DNA from: Candidimonas nitroreducens
Lineage (GTDB): Bacteria > Pseudomonadota > Gammaproteobacteria > Burkholderiales > Burkholderiaceae_B
Assembly: GCF_002209565.1 (NCBI RefSeq)
Contig: NZ_NJIH01000004.1
Coordinates: 434,001-498,000 of the forward strand
DNA length: 64,000 nucleotides
Reading direction: 5' to 3'
Shown: one piece after another, positions 9,776-18,268 of the stretch
How the letters are laid out: the number at the start of each line of letters is the position of its first letter
Numbering within the stretch: position 1 is the stretch's first letter
Notes under the pieces: model-generated
Seen by the model: only the letters and a program-made list of their open reading frames with translations
Database searches by the model: none
Told to the model about the DNA's origin: nothing
Program-made: the position numbers and the translations under genes

Positions 9776-10026
9776 AGCTCGGCCGTCTCCGGCACGCTCA
9801 GCCGCGACAGACGCGGTGACGGTATTGGTCGTAGTCGTGTTTGCCAGGCCTAGCCCGACACCGGCCAGCACGCAACCCGGCAGAATCAGCCTGCCCGGTT
9901 GTGCGGATACGCTACCGATCTTCATCAGCACAAAGCCCAGGCCAATGGTGGACATTCCCATCGGGATCACGATGCCGGCCTGCCAGCGTAGAGCAAGATG
10001 TTCGGCCAGTTGCGTGACGACGGCCT
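9776..10026 (-). pseudogene. Remnant of an MFS (DHA2-type) multidrug transporter gene
   Basis: Read leftward from about 10026, the frame gives VVTQLAEHLALRWQAG, GMSTIGLGFVLMKIGS and a PGCVLAGVGLGLANTTTTNTV stretch, which resembles the helix region and GLGLANTPTTN-type motif of 14-helix MFS drug exporters. A stop lies just upstream (TAG at about 10026-10028), there is no start, and homology is lost after SVAAERAG near 9776, probably by frameshift or deletion. No N-terminal half is present. It is a broken fragment. Confidence 0.6.
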
Positions 10027-10074
10027 AGCATCCAGCGTGGCCACTATCGAGCAAGGCTCTGGGGGTGAATTGCT

Positions 10075-11151
10075 CTATCCCAATGTAGCCGACAGCAAAG
10101 CCTCCGGCTCGCCACTTACTCTAAGCTGCGCCACGGTTTTTTCCCCGCGTTGATCCAGCGCGAACTGATACCGGTTCGGATAGCGCAAGGCCAGGCGGCG
10201 GCACAGGGTGCCTAGGCCGCCGCCGCCGCGCGCCAGGTCGAAGGGCGCACGAAGCTGGCCGACGTTGCTGACCAGGACGAGCAGCTCGTCTTCCTGCATG
10301 TGCGCGTCGATGTCGATGACAAAGCTCTCTTGCCTGGCACGCATGCCATGCTTGATGGCGTTTTCCACCAGCCCCTGCAATGTCATGTGCGGCAGCATTT
10401 TGTCCAATGCCGCCGGGTCTACCCGGCACCGGCATTCCAGTCGGGTATCGAAGCGTATTGCCATGATGCGCACATAGGTTTCAGCGGCTTCGATTTCTTC
10501 TTCAAGCCGGCACAGACCATGGCCACGTTTGTCCAGCGAGTAGCGCAGGTAATCGGACAGGCGGCGCGTCATTTCTTCGGCAGTGGCCGGGCGTTCGGCA
10601 ATTTCGGCCACTATGGTGTTAAGTGAATTGAACAGAAAATGCGGTTCGATCTGCTGCTGCAGGCGCTCTAGCTCCATCCGCAAGGCTCGCGACTCTGCCC
10701 GCATTCTGGAATGCACAGCCGACACGCCGAAATAAATCAGTGACCAGATGGGCAGTACTGCCATGTAATGGAACACGCCCAGCCTGAACTGATGCCGCGG
10801 TACGGCTTCGATTACGGAGGGCACCAATAACTGGTGGATGGCATAGCCCGTGCTGGCCAGCAAGGTAGACGCTCCCATGCAAAGCAGGACGACGCATACC
10901 ACCACCAGCCCTGGCGGGTTGGCCTTGGAGCGGCGACGTTCGTACAGCACTGCGGCAACGCTGGTCAAGCCAAAGCCCAATGGCTCCTGGCAAAGCGTCA
11001 GCCATATCGCTGCCTCGACGTTACCGAAAAATGCCATCCGGCCGACGAACCCGAACAGCGCGAACACGATCCAAATAGCGATCTGGGCTCGCCAGAACCC
11101 CCAGGTGAGATCTCCCTGGTTGAAGTCCGGAATGACGGAGGCAGGCGTCAT
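10075..11151 (-). CDS. LytS/YehU-type sensor histidine kinase
   Basis: A 358-residue membrane kinase. About four hydrophobic helices span residues 21-145, with no large periplasmic sensor domain. The His_kinase signature follows with LQQQIEPHFLFNSLNTI; the phosphorylatable His is residue 171. The ATP-binding part has an N box (GLVENAIKHG) and a glycine-rich G box (GGGGLGTLCRRL). Such kinases phosphorylate LytTR response regulators, and one is encoded divergently at 11268. The partners usually sit in one operon, so here they share a bidirectional control region of 116 bases. The signal cannot be predicted. Confidence 0.88.
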   Translation of the reverse strand: MTPASVIPDFNQGDLTWGFWRAQIAIWIVFALFGFVGRMAFFGNVEAAIWLTLCQEPLGFGLTSVAAVLYERRRSKANPPGLVVVCVVLLCMGASTLLASTGYAIHQLLVPSVIEAVPRHQFRLGVFHYMAVLPIWSLIYFGVSAVHSRMRAESRALRMELERLQQQIEPHFLFNSLNTIVAEIAERPATAEEMTRRLSDYLRYSLDKRGHGLCRLEEEIEAAETYVRIMAIRFDTRLECRCRVDPAALDKMLPHMTLQGLVENAIKHGMRARQESFVIDIDAHMQEDELLVLVSNVGQLRAPFDLARGGGGLGTLCRRLALRYPNRYQFALDQRGEKTVAQLRVSGEPEALLSATLG

Positions 11152-11267
11152 GGGTGCTTGTCCAAAAGCGTTATAAGCCGTTCCGGGGAAAACCGGCTCG
11201 GTATGAGTAGTGGTTTATTATTGTTTTAAAAATATACAGTTGATAGGTCAAGCTCCGGGGGGAAAGT
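11152..11267. promoter_or_regulatory. Divergent control region of the LytS/LytTR pair
   Basis: This 116-base gap between two divergent genes includes an AT-rich core (about 11210-11245, TTTATTATTGTTTTAAAAAT). GGGGGGAAAGT just before ATG 11268 is the ribosome-binding site of the response regulator. LytTR proteins often bind paired direct repeats upstream of their targets; I could not identify a convincing pair here. Confidence 0.45.
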
Positions 11268-11993
11268 ATGCTAAGTGTACTGATCGTAGATGATGAAGCG
11301 CCGGCGCGACATTATCTGCGCAGGTTGCTGGAAGCCACGCCCAGGGTTCGTGTGGTGGCCGAAGCCGCCACCATCGAACAAGCCAGACAATTGGCGTGCG
11401 AAACCCGCCCCGACGCCGTTTTCCTGGATGTCATGCTGACCAGCGGTACAGGCTTCGATCTGCTCGATGACCTGGCGCCCGCACAGGCGCCCGCCGTGGT
11501 CTTCGTCAGTGCTCACGATAGCCATGCGGCCCAGGCCTTCGACGTCGAAGCCACGGACTACCTGCTCAAGCCCGTCAGCCCGGAAAGGCTGGCGAAGACG
11601 GTCTCCAGGCTGATGCCGCGTGCCAATGGCCTGGACTTGCGCACCACGTCGGGCAAGCGTTTTCTTAAGGTTCAAGACCTGACCATCGCTCAAGCGCAAG
11701 GCGACTATGTGCGTTTGTGCGGCGCCACGCATGCCAGCGAACTGGTTCACATGACGCTCAAGAGCCTGGCGGCGCAACTGCCTACGCCGCCGTTCTACAG
11801 TTTGTCGCGCTCGCTCATTATCAACCTTGATCATATTTCCCATATTTCGCAGCAGCCAAGTGCACAGGTCGAGGTGGTATTTTCCAACGACGTCGATCCG
11901 CTGGTGTTGGGCCGCACGGCGTCGCGACGCCTGCGGCGCATTATGGCGGGTGATCATCAGAACGGCACCACTACTTTCAACATGGCGCTGTGA
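11268..11993 (+). CDS. LytTR-family response regulator
   Basis: A 241-residue protein. The receiver domain (residues 1-115) starts VLIVDDEAPARHYL, has the phospho-acceptor Asp54 in AVFLDVML, and the switch Lys in DYLLKPVSPERL. The C-terminal LytTR DNA-binding domain (about residues 125-235) contains LKVQDLTIAQAQGDYVRL and FYSLSRSLIINLDHI, as in AlgR/LytR. The partner kinase is encoded divergently upstream. It probably controls its own promoter region and unknown further targets. Confidence 0.9.
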   Translation: MLSVLIVDDEAPARHYLRRLLEATPRVRVVAEAATIEQARQLACETRPDAVFLDVMLTSGTGFDLLDDLAPAQAPAVVFVSAHDSHAAQAFDVEATDYLLKPVSPERLAKTVSRLMPRANGLDLRTTSGKRFLKVQDLTIAQAQGDYVRLCGATHASELVHMTLKSLAAQLPTPPFYSLSRSLIINLDHISHISQQPSAQVEVVFSNDVDPLVLGRTASRRLRRIMAGDHQNGTTTFNMAL

Positions 11994-12669
11994 CTCTTCA
12001 TATGGGCGGCAAACTGGCCGTCATATTGCTGGTGGAAATCCACCGCGCCCGTCTTGGTGACTGACAAGCCCGCTCCTATCTTGGTTGCTACATTATCGAT
12101 GGGCAAAGAAGTCTCGAACGCTTCCGCTTCCGCGCCAGCGCCTTGCAGCCACGCGCTGGACGCCTGGGCCGGACTGTCTATGTCAGCAGATTGGGTACCT
12201 TTTAGCGTTCACTGAGCGGGAAAGGTTGGATTTTTCGACGAAACGGCAAATTTCGGCGATGAAAGGGGAAAAGCGGGGTGTGACGGCGTCGATACCCATA
12301 TTGGGTTTTGTCATGCGCGGTGCGCGTCATCACGGCGAACCACTGTGGGCAGCATCGTGTCGGCATGGCGCCAGTTGATTGCGACCAGGCCAAGAGCCAG
12401 GGGAGCTGGACGGCGCTATCTGCACAGAACAGTGTGCCACTTGATTCCACCACCTTTATTTCGGGGCGATGCTCCGATGGTTCGAAGTCCCCGCCCTTGC
12501 GCTCCGCCGGGAATTTGCAGCGATTACAGGGCAGCTCCTTAGCGGAGCAAGCCAGAAATAAAGCCAGCTTAGCAAGGCCCGAGCCAGGCATAGCCTCCCC
12601 ATTCCGGGCCTGAACGCACAGCAGCTCGACAACCAGCCCGGCAAGGATCAAAATAGCGCCTTTCGCGCC
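11994..12669. other. 676-base region without a supported gene
   Basis: No frame here has a recognisable domain, a good ribosome-binding site and normal codon use together. The longest minus-strand frame (12202-12762) runs into the opposite-strand MFS gene and has no family features apart from a lone LPCNRCK. It may be a decayed gene or insertion. AAGGAT near 12644 could serve the downstream MFS gene. Confidence 0.4.
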
Positions 12670-13887
12670 GTGTCTACCACCTCCCCGCCCCCCTCCGAAC
12701 CGCTCCATTCGCTCGAATATTCGGGCGCGGTATTGTTGTGCGTGCTGTGCATGCTCAACCATGTGGTTTTGACCGGCGGGCGGATCGCGGTGTCCCTGGC
12801 GGCGCTCAGCATGGGGTTGTCCACCTTCATGGTGGGGCTGCTGATGGCCATGTTCGCCTTCCTGCCCATGCTGCTTTCAGTGCGCGCCGGGCGCCTGATC
12901 GACCGCATCGGGGTCGGCCGGCCCCTGCAGGTGGGTACGGCCCTGGTCAGCGTGGGGGCCGTCATGCCCTTCATCTGGCCGGCCCAGGTGACCTTGATGA
13001 TGGCGGCCGTCGGCATCGGCATCGGCTTCATGTTCTACCAGGTGGCCACCCAGAACTTGCTGGGGCAGGCCGAGCCGGAGGCCCGGCTGCGCAATTTTTC
13101 CACCATGGCGCTGATACTGTCGATGTCGGGCTTCGGCGGCCCGCTGCTCGCCGGTCTGTCGATCGATCACCTGGGGCATCGCTATGCCTTCGGGCTGCTG
13201 ACCTTGGCGCCGCTGCTTTCGGCCGGCGGCCTGTTCCTGTTGTGGCGGCGCCTGCCACGGCCCGCGGTCGAGCCCAAGCGGCCCGCCGTGCCGCCGCGCC
13301 TGGCCGACCTGCTGGCCACTCCGGCGCTGCGGCGGGTGCTCATGGCCAATGTGGTGCTGGCCGCCGCCTGGGACACCCATACGTTTCTGGTGCCGATCTT
13401 CGGCGTCTCGATCGGGCTGACGGCCACCACGATCGGCCTGGTGCTGGCGGCCTTTGCCGGCGCCACCTTCGTCATCCGCTTGGCGCTGCCGATCATTCAG
13501 CGGCGCGTGCGGCCATGGTCGCTGATCGCCTTCGCCATGTTCGGCGCCGGCGCCGCGTACATGCTGTATCCCTGGTTCACGGACGTCGCCATCCTGACCA
13601 TGATTTCCTTCGGCATGGGGCTGGCGCTCGGCGTCAGCCAGCCCAGCATCCTGGCGCTGCTGCACCAGCATGCGCCGCAGGGCCGCGCCGCCGAGGCGGT
13701 CGGCCTGCGCACCGCCATGGTCAATGGCAGCCAGGTCACGCTGCCGCTGGCGGCCGGCGCCGTAGCTGCCGCCGTGGGCGTGGCGCCGATCTTCGGCGCC
13801 TGTGCGCTGGCGCTGGCGGCCGGCGGCTGGACAGCCCGCAAGGTTTCCGTCGCCGCCAGAGCCAAGCGCTCCACCCCTCAGGAATGA
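12670..13887 (+). CDS. Major facilitator superfamily transporter
   Basis: A 405-residue, 12-helix permease. The first helix begins at GAVLLCVLCMLNHVV, and the MFS motif A variant GRLIDRIGVGRPLQVG falls in the loop between helices 2 and 3. A central cytoplasmic loop (LWRRLPRPAVEPKRPAVPP) separates the two six-helix halves. Substrate unknown; such proteins are usually proton-coupled exporters of small molecules. The start is GTG 12670, the first start of the open frame; an internal ATG at 12751 would cut into helix 1. It stands alone, convergent with the MazG-like gene. Confidence 0.85.
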   Translation: MSTTSPPPSEPLHSLEYSGAVLLCVLCMLNHVVLTGGRIAVSLAALSMGLSTFMVGLLMAMFAFLPMLLSVRAGRLIDRIGVGRPLQVGTALVSVGAVMPFIWPAQVTLMMAAVGIGIGFMFYQVATQNLLGQAEPEARLRNFSTMALILSMSGFGGPLLAGLSIDHLGHRYAFGLLTLAPLLSAGGLFLLWRRLPRPAVEPKRPAVPPRLADLLATPALRRVLMANVVLAAAWDTHTFLVPIFGVSIGLTATTIGLVLAAFAGATFVIRLALPIIQRRVRPWSLIAFAMFGAGAAYMLYPWFTDVAILTMISFGMGLALGVSQPSILALLHQHAPQGRAAEAVGLRTAMVNGSQVTLPLAAGAVAAAVGVAPIFGACALALAAGGWTARKVSVAARAKRSTPQE

Positions 13888-14019
13888 CGCCTCGCGGCCG
13901 TCCCCGGCCGAACCGGCCTTCCGGCCAGGCCGATCTGCGGAAAGAATACAGGCATTGCCGAGAGCCGCAGCGCGAACTGCTACGGCCGGGCTCGGCCGCA
14001 TGCCGGAAGCTGTGCCAGG

Positions 14020-14037
14020 CCAGCCCTTACGGGCTGG
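14020..14037. terminator. Hairpin between convergent genes, possible terminator
   Basis: A perfect 7-bp stem, CCAGCCC (14020-14026) and GGGCTGG (14031-14037), with a TTAC loop, lies between the convergent MFS and MazG-like genes. No T-run follows on either strand, so intrinsic termination is uncertain. Confidence 0.35.
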
Positions 14038-14076
14038 AGCCCCGGACACGGCTTCTCCCGACAAGATGCGGCCGGC

Positions 14077-14397
14077 TCATAGTTCGGTGTATTTTTTTGC
14101 GCTGCCCCTGGCTTTGTCTATCGGATATTTTGCTTCGTTGCGCTCGATTTTTTCCAGGACAATTTTTTGCACGTCGAAGCCGTACGCGTCTGACAGCAGC
14201 AGCGCGTAAGCCAGAACATCCGCCAGCTCTTCCTTTACTTTTTCGGGGTTGGCAGCCTCGGGCGCTTTCCACAGGAAGGCTTCCAGCAGCTCGCCGGCCT
14301 CGATGCTCAGGGCCACAGCCAGATCTTTGGGGTTGTGAAACTGCTTCCAGTCGCGATCATCGCGAAACTGGCGCAGCCTTTGCATGACTTGATCCAT
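14077..14397 (-). CDS. MazG-like nucleotide pyrophosphohydrolase
   Basis: A 106-residue all-alpha protein of the MazG/dCTPase (RS21-C6-like) group. It begins MDQVMQRLRQFRDDRDW and has the metal-binding ExxE...ExxD pattern in SIEAGELLEAFLW and VKEELADVLAYAL. Family members hydrolyse nucleoside triphosphates, often dCTP or modified dNTPs, to the monophosphate and pyrophosphate, a house-cleaning role in the cytosol. Length and motif spacing are normal. The adjacent LysR gene is on the same strand but 90 bases away and probably separate. Confidence 0.85.
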   Translation of the reverse strand: MDQVMQRLRQFRDDRDWKQFHNPKDLAVALSIEAGELLEAFLWKAPEAANPEKVKEELADVLAYALLLSDAYGFDVQKIVLEKIERNEAKYPIDKARGSAKKYTEL

Positions 14398-14486
14398 TTC
14401 CTCGGCCGACTCTGATTCGACGGGTTGAAGGGATGATAACTTGCCCGAATGCGGGCTGCACTCAACATGGCTTTATTTCCGTGGCG

Positions 14487-15395
14487 TCAGCCCGCGCTCT
14501 CCAAGCAGGGCGCCAGCACCTCGGCCAGCCAATCACTGAACACCCGCACCCGTCTCGACAAATGGCGCCGGTGCGGATACACGAGCTGCACGGGCATCGC
14601 CGGCGCCGGCCAGTCGGGCAGCACCTCGACCAATTCGCCGCGTTGCAGATGCTCTCGCACGTCGAAGGCCGGGATCTGGATCAGGCCCGCGCCCGCCAGG
14701 CAGCAGGCAATGTATGTTTCGGCGTTATCGACCACGACCCGGGCGCGCATGGCAAGGGTGCGTGCCTGGCCGTCGGCCATCCATTCCCAAGGCGCGACCC
14801 GGCCGCCGGCCGGCTGCGCATAGTTGACGGCAAGATGCTGCGGCAGTTCGGCCGGGGTCTGCGGCACGCCGTGGCGATGCAAGTATGCCGGGCTGGCGCA
14901 ATTGACCAGCCGGATCACACCCAGCGGGCGCGCCACCAGGCTGCTCGCCGGCAGTTCGCCCACCCGCAGGGCGCAGTCGATGCCCTCTTGCACGAGGTCG
15001 ATGGCACGGTCGCCAGACCCAAGGTCGAGTTCGATGCCGGGATGGCGCTGGAAAAAGCCCGGCAACGCCGGCGCCACCAGTCGCCGGGCAACGCGGCTGG
15101 GCATGTCTACGCGCAGGCGTCCCTGCAAGGCGCCGGGTTGCGGCCGGAACTGCTGCTCGAGTTCGTCGCTGTCGGCCACCAGGGCGATGGCGCGTTCCAG
15201 CATGGCTTCGCCGTCCTGCGTCAGGCTTACGCGCCGGGTGGTGCGACTGAACAGGCGCGTGCCCAACCGCGCCTCCAGTTGCTGGATCGCCAGCGAAACC
15301 GTGGGGCGGGGCACACCAAGCTGGCTGGCAGCCAGGCTGAAACCACCGCAGTGCGCGACGCGCAGGAAGATGCGGAGCTGGTCGATGCGATCCAT
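14487..15395 (-). CDS. LysR-family transcriptional regulator
   Basis: A 302-residue regulator. The N-terminal winged helix-turn-helix reads MDRIDQLRIFLRVAHCGG, AASQLGVPRPTVSLAIQQLE and LFSRTTRRVSLTQDG; the effector-binding domain follows from about residue 90. ATG 15395 is chosen because the LysR domain starts there; the longer frame to 15518 would overlap the divergent SDR gene. LysR proteins usually activate the divergent neighbour, here an SDR oxidoreductase, in response to a small ligand. The effector domain resembles the CrgA/AaeR group. The ligand is unknown. Confidence 0.9.
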   Translation of the reverse strand: MDRIDQLRIFLRVAHCGGFSLAASQLGVPRPTVSLAIQQLEARLGTRLFSRTTRRVSLTQDGEAMLERAIALVADSDELEQQFRPQPGALQGRLRVDMPSRVARRLVAPALPGFFQRHPGIELDLGSGDRAIDLVQEGIDCALRVGELPASSLVARPLGVIRLVNCASPAYLHRHGVPQTPAELPQHLAVNYAQPAGGRVAPWEWMADGQARTLAMRARVVVDNAETYIACCLAGAGLIQIPAFDVREHLQRGELVEVLPDWPAPAMPVQLVYPHRRHLSRRVRVFSDWLAEVLAPCLESAG

Positions 15396-15510
15396 GGCAT
15401 AGCTACGCGATTGGTAATGAATTATGGATAGTCTATACGTAAACCATGGCTTTATTCCAGTTCTTCTGCCATATAGGATAAAGAGGCATCTCGTTTCAAC
15501 AGGAGTTTCG
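15396..15510. promoter_or_regulatory. Divergent LysR/SDR control region
   Basis: This 115-base gap between divergent genes is AT-rich (TTATGGATAGTCTATACGTA around 15423-15442), and the SDR ribosome-binding site AGGAG lies at about 15501. It is the expected binding place for the LysR protein. A T-N11-A box could be placed in more than one way, so I do not fix one. Confidence 0.5.
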
Positions 15511-16284
15511 ATGTCCACGCACAGTATTCAAGGCAAGGTTGTTCTCATTGCCGGCGGCGCCAAAAACTTGGGCGGGCTGATTGCGCGGGATCTTGCGCAG
15601 CAAGGCGCCAAGGCCGTGGCGATCCACTACAACAGCGCCGCGACCAGGCCCGACGCCGAAGCAACCGTAGCCGCCATCAAGGCCGCGGGCGCACAGGCGA
15701 TCGCACTACAAGCGGATCTGGCTACGGCAGGCGCCGTCGAGAAGCTGTTCGCCGATGCGATTGCGGCGTTCGGCAGGCCGGATATCGCGATCAATACGGT
15801 GGGCAAGGTGCTGAAGAAGCCCCTCGTGGAAATCAGCGAAGCGGAATACGACGAGATGGCCGCGGCGAACTCGAAGTCGGCATTCTTCTTCCTTAAAGAG
15901 GCCGGCAAACATGTCAAGGACAATGGCAAGGTCGTCACCCTGGTAACGTCTTTGCTGGGGGCCTTCACGCCGTTCTATGCCGCCTATGCGGGAACCAAGG
16001 CGCCGGTGGAACACTTCACGCGTGCGGCCGCCAAGGAATTCGGCGCACGCGGTATTTCGGTGACGGCGGTCGGCCCGGGGCCGATGGACACGCCGTTCTT
16101 CTACCCGGCCGAAGGCGCCGATGCGGTGGCCTACCACAAGACGGCGGCGGCCTTGTCCGGGTTCAGCAAGACCGGCCTGACCGACATCCAGGACGTGGTG
16201 CCCTTCATCCGCCATCTGGTCAGCGACGGCTGGTGGATCACGGGCCAGACCATTCTGATCAACGGCGGCTACACGACCAAGTAA
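15511..16284 (+). CDS. Short-chain dehydrogenase/reductase
   Basis: A 257-residue SDR. The Rossmann glycine motif is modified (VLIAGGAKNLGGLIARDL, where GASxGIG is usual), as in some FabG-like divergent members. The catalytic Tyr and Lys are in YAGTK, with Ser in LVTSLLG. The C-terminus (WITGQTILINGGYTTK) is typical. Start ATG 15511 is preceded by AGGAG, so the longer frame from 15424 is rejected. It probably reduces or oxidises a hydroxy/keto group with NAD(P)H in the cytosol; the substrate is unknown. It is divergent from, and probably controlled by, the LysR gene. Confidence 0.9.
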   Translation: MSTHSIQGKVVLIAGGAKNLGGLIARDLAQQGAKAVAIHYNSAATRPDAEATVAAIKAAGAQAIALQADLATAGAVEKLFADAIAAFGRPDIAINTVGKVLKKPLVEISEAEYDEMAAANSKSAFFFLKEAGKHVKDNGKVVTLVTSLLGAFTPFYAAYAGTKAPVEHFTRAAAKEFGARGISVTAVGPGPMDTPFFYPAEGADAVAYHKTAAALSGFSKTGLTDIQDVVPFIRHLVSDGWWITGQTILINGGYTTK

Positions 16285-16351
16285 GGCTGCACGGCGCGGA
16301 AGAGCTGCCGCCACAGGCCATGCTCATGGCCGGCTTCCGGGCGCCAAGCAG

Positions 16352-17203
16352 TTACTTCGCCAGCGTATCCGCCCAGTCGGCAATCGCATCGGCCGTCTCG
16401 ATGGGTTTTTCCGCCGGCAGCGCATGGCTGGCATCGGCGATGACCTTGACGCTTACCCGGTCGCCGAACTGCTGCTTCAGCTCGTCGCGCGAGGACGCCG
16501 GACGGAAGGGATCGGCGCCGCCTTGCAGGTCGAGCATGGGCACGGTGCCGCCGGCCCACCAATCGTCCCGGTTAGTCAGTTTCCGGGCTGCCCGCTGGCT
16601 TTTGGTGACGGCCGGGTGCCAGCCTTGCAGCCAGGGCGCGGGGTCGCTGCCTTTGGCAAAAAAGGCCAGCCTCAGGCCTTGAAGGCGCTGCTCGCGCGTG
16701 GACGCGGGGTCGTTGATCATCGTGATGGCCTCGCTCAGCTCTTTGGGCCACGCCTTGGCCCCGGCCGCGATCAGTACCACGCCGCGCGCAAGCTCGGGAT
16801 GATCCGAGGCAATGGTGCGAGCGATCCAGTTGCCATAAGCGTGGCCGGCAAGAATGGCCTTGCCGCCTTCGTTCCTGATGACCGCGGCGAAATCGTTCGC
16901 GAAGTCGTGGAACGACACCTCTTCCATCGGCCCCTGGCTTGCGCCGATGCCGCGCGGTTCGGGCCTCAGGACGCGGTAGCCGCGTTCGGCAAGTCGTTCG
17001 GCCAGTTGGCCGAATTCTTCCGTTCCCCGCCCCGTCGAGGCGATAAGCAGTACCAGCGGCCCCTGGCCTTGCGCGCGATAGCTGATGGTGGCCGCGCCAT
17101 TGCGCACCGACTTCAGGGCGGGCGCATCGGCCCGGGCCGCGCCGGCACCCAGCATCGCGGCCATACCTATGGCAAGGGCGGATGCGCGAATCAGCGTTTT
17201 CAT
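16352..17203 (-). CDS. Exported alpha/beta-hydrolase-fold protein with Ala at the nucleophile position
   Basis: A 283-residue protein with a Sec signal peptide (MKTLIRASALAIGMAAMLGA, cleavage near ARA-DAP). The hydrolase fold shows the oxyanion region VLLIASTGRG, the strand-turn PEPRGIGAS, an acid in LDLQGGADPF and a C-terminal His in ADASHALP. The nucleophile elbow reads GHAYG, so Ala122 sits where Ser/Cys/Asp is expected. A 'GHAFGN'-type elbow recurs in my memory of related hydrolase-like proteins, so this may be a subfamily trait; the chemistry is uncertain. Start at ATG 17203 has GGAGAC upstream. It acts in the periplasm if exported as predicted. Confidence 0.82.
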   Translation of the reverse strand: MKTLIRASALAIGMAAMLGAGAARADAPALKSVRNGAATISYRAQGQGPLVLLIASTGRGTEEFGQLAERLAERGYRVLRPEPRGIGASQGPMEEVSFHDFANDFAAVIRNEGGKAILAGHAYGNWIARTIASDHPELARGVVLIAAGAKAWPKELSEAITMINDPASTREQRLQGLRLAFFAKGSDPAPWLQGWHPAVTKSQRAARKLTNRDDWWAGGTVPMLDLQGGADPFRPASSRDELKQQFGDRVSVKVIADASHALPAEKPIETADAIADWADTLAK

Positions 17204-17634
17204 ATCAAGTCTCCGTCTGCATTTAATGGGGTCGTGCGAGTCTGCACGCTTCTTTCGCAATATCTGCCAGCCACGCTGGCACGCGAGCCTGTCGCTGCGC
17301 ATGCCGGATTTCGCGGGCGGCAGCGCCGCTATCCCCATTTGTTGCCGCCGATGCTAGCAGTTCTACTTTTTAATGTCAAAAGGTCAGCTTATTATCCTAT
17401 TTGATATTCAAGACCCGCCAAAGAAGCGCCAGGCTTGAATTTCGAGACGTATTTCTCTACACCTTTCCTACGCGCCCCCTATGCGCGCACGCGAGCCCGG
17501 CGCTACCGTCGTATCGGCCGGCCTGCTTGCTCCACCCGCTTCCAAGACGGCTTCCAGCCCCGCCGGCCCGCGGGCGATGGGTATTATTCGCGTGGTACCA
17601 TGCCACGGAGCACGGCACTAGCGGGATGTTCATC
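17204..17634. other. Divergent intergenic region, no gene seen
   Basis: About 430 bases between the exported hydrolase and the FUSC-like gene. The segment of about 17355-17410 is AT-rich (TTCTACTTTTTAATGTCAAA) and probably holds one or both promoters. Frames through the GC-rich remainder lack any family motif. Confidence 0.4.
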
Positions 17635-18144
17635 ATGCCGGATCAAGATTCTCGAACACCGTCACAGGGCGTGTGTCAGTTGGGCCGCACCCTGTGCGAC
17701 CGATGGCGCAGCGCGTGGCGCGAGATTGCGGCGGCAACGATTGCCGCGATTGTCGCCTGGGTGGTTGCGCAGCATTTATTCGATCATCCCCATCCGATAT
17801 TCGCCGCGGTAATTGCGATCGTCGCCCTCGGGCCGGGCATTCCCAGCCACCGGAAGCAGGCCTGGGGACTGGTTCTCGGGGTGGCGGTAGGCATTCTGGT
17901 CGGCGAGGTCGTACGCTTCATTCCCGAGCCGGCCGTGGCCATGGGGGTTGGCGTGTTCGTTTCGATGATGATCGCCACGTCCTTCGGCATGGGGCCGGTG
18001 GTGCCTATCCAGGCTGGGGTTTCGCTGCTGCTGGTGCTTACGCTGGGCACGCAGACCGCGGGCTATGTGCGCATGATCGATGTGGTGATAGGCGCCGTAG
18101 TCGGGCTGATATGCGGCCGGCTGCTGCTAAGGCCGAAACAATGA
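17635..18144 (+). CDS. FUSC-like (aromatic acid exporter/fusaric acid resistance) membrane protein
   Basis: About 169 residues. A short hydrophilic N-terminus (MPDQDSRTPSQG) is followed by about six hydrophobic segments, including AAATIAAIVAWVVAQHLF, IFAAVIAIVALGPGIPSHRKQ and VVIGAVVGLICGRLLLRPKQ. The HPIFAAVIAIVAL...HRKQA pattern matches the FUSC_2 half-domain. Full-length exporters have a second half and a cytoplasmic domain; this is a stand-alone half and may dimerise. ATG 17626, two codons upstream of ATG 17632-17637 region, is an alternative start; I chose 17635 because CGGG lies 9 bases before it. Substrate unknown. Confidence 0.65.
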   Translation: MPDQDSRTPSQGVCQLGRTLCDRWRSAWREIAAATIAAIVAWVVAQHLFDHPHPIFAAVIAIVALGPGIPSHRKQAWGLVLGVAVGILVGEVVRFIPEPAVAMGVGVFVSMMIATSFGMGPVVPIQAGVSLLLVLTLGTQTAGYVRMIDVVIGAVVGLICGRLLLRPKQ

Positions 18145-18177
18145 AAGGACAGCCTGTGGGCCGTCCTTTTTTTCTTT
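18144..18177 (+). terminator. Rho-independent terminator after the FUSC-like gene
   Basis: AAAGGAC (18144-18150) pairs with GTCCTTT (18163-18169), and the T-run continues to about 18177. It begins at the stop codon of the FUSC-like gene and separates it from the downstream DUF2157-like gene. Confidence 0.8.
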
Positions 18178-18228
18178 CCGGCACCGAAGCCGCAGCCGGC
18201 ACCCATGCCGCCGCCAACGCAACAAGCA

Positions 18229-18250
18229 CCAACGCCAACGCCAACGCCAA
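18229..18250. repeat. Short tandem CCAACG hexamer repeat
   Basis: CCAACG is repeated three and two-thirds times just upstream of the ribosome-binding site (CTGGAG) of the DUF2157-like gene. It is a short repeat tract in a leader, which could vary by slippage. Confidence 0.6.
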
Positions 18251-18268
18251 AACATCCTGGAGCATTTG

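Noticed and set aside
12060-12400. Possible insertion-sequence remnant
   Set aside because: No terminal inverted repeats, target duplication or transposase motif could be seen.
12202-12762. Minus-strand frame with LPCNRCK, thought to be a small zinc protein or phage Com-like gene
   Set aside because: Only one CxxC is present, it runs into the MFS gene, and it has no ribosome-binding site or family match.
15423-15450. LysR-type T-N11-A box between the LysR and SDR genes
   Set aside because: Several placements fit in this AT-rich stretch, so no single site can be supported.
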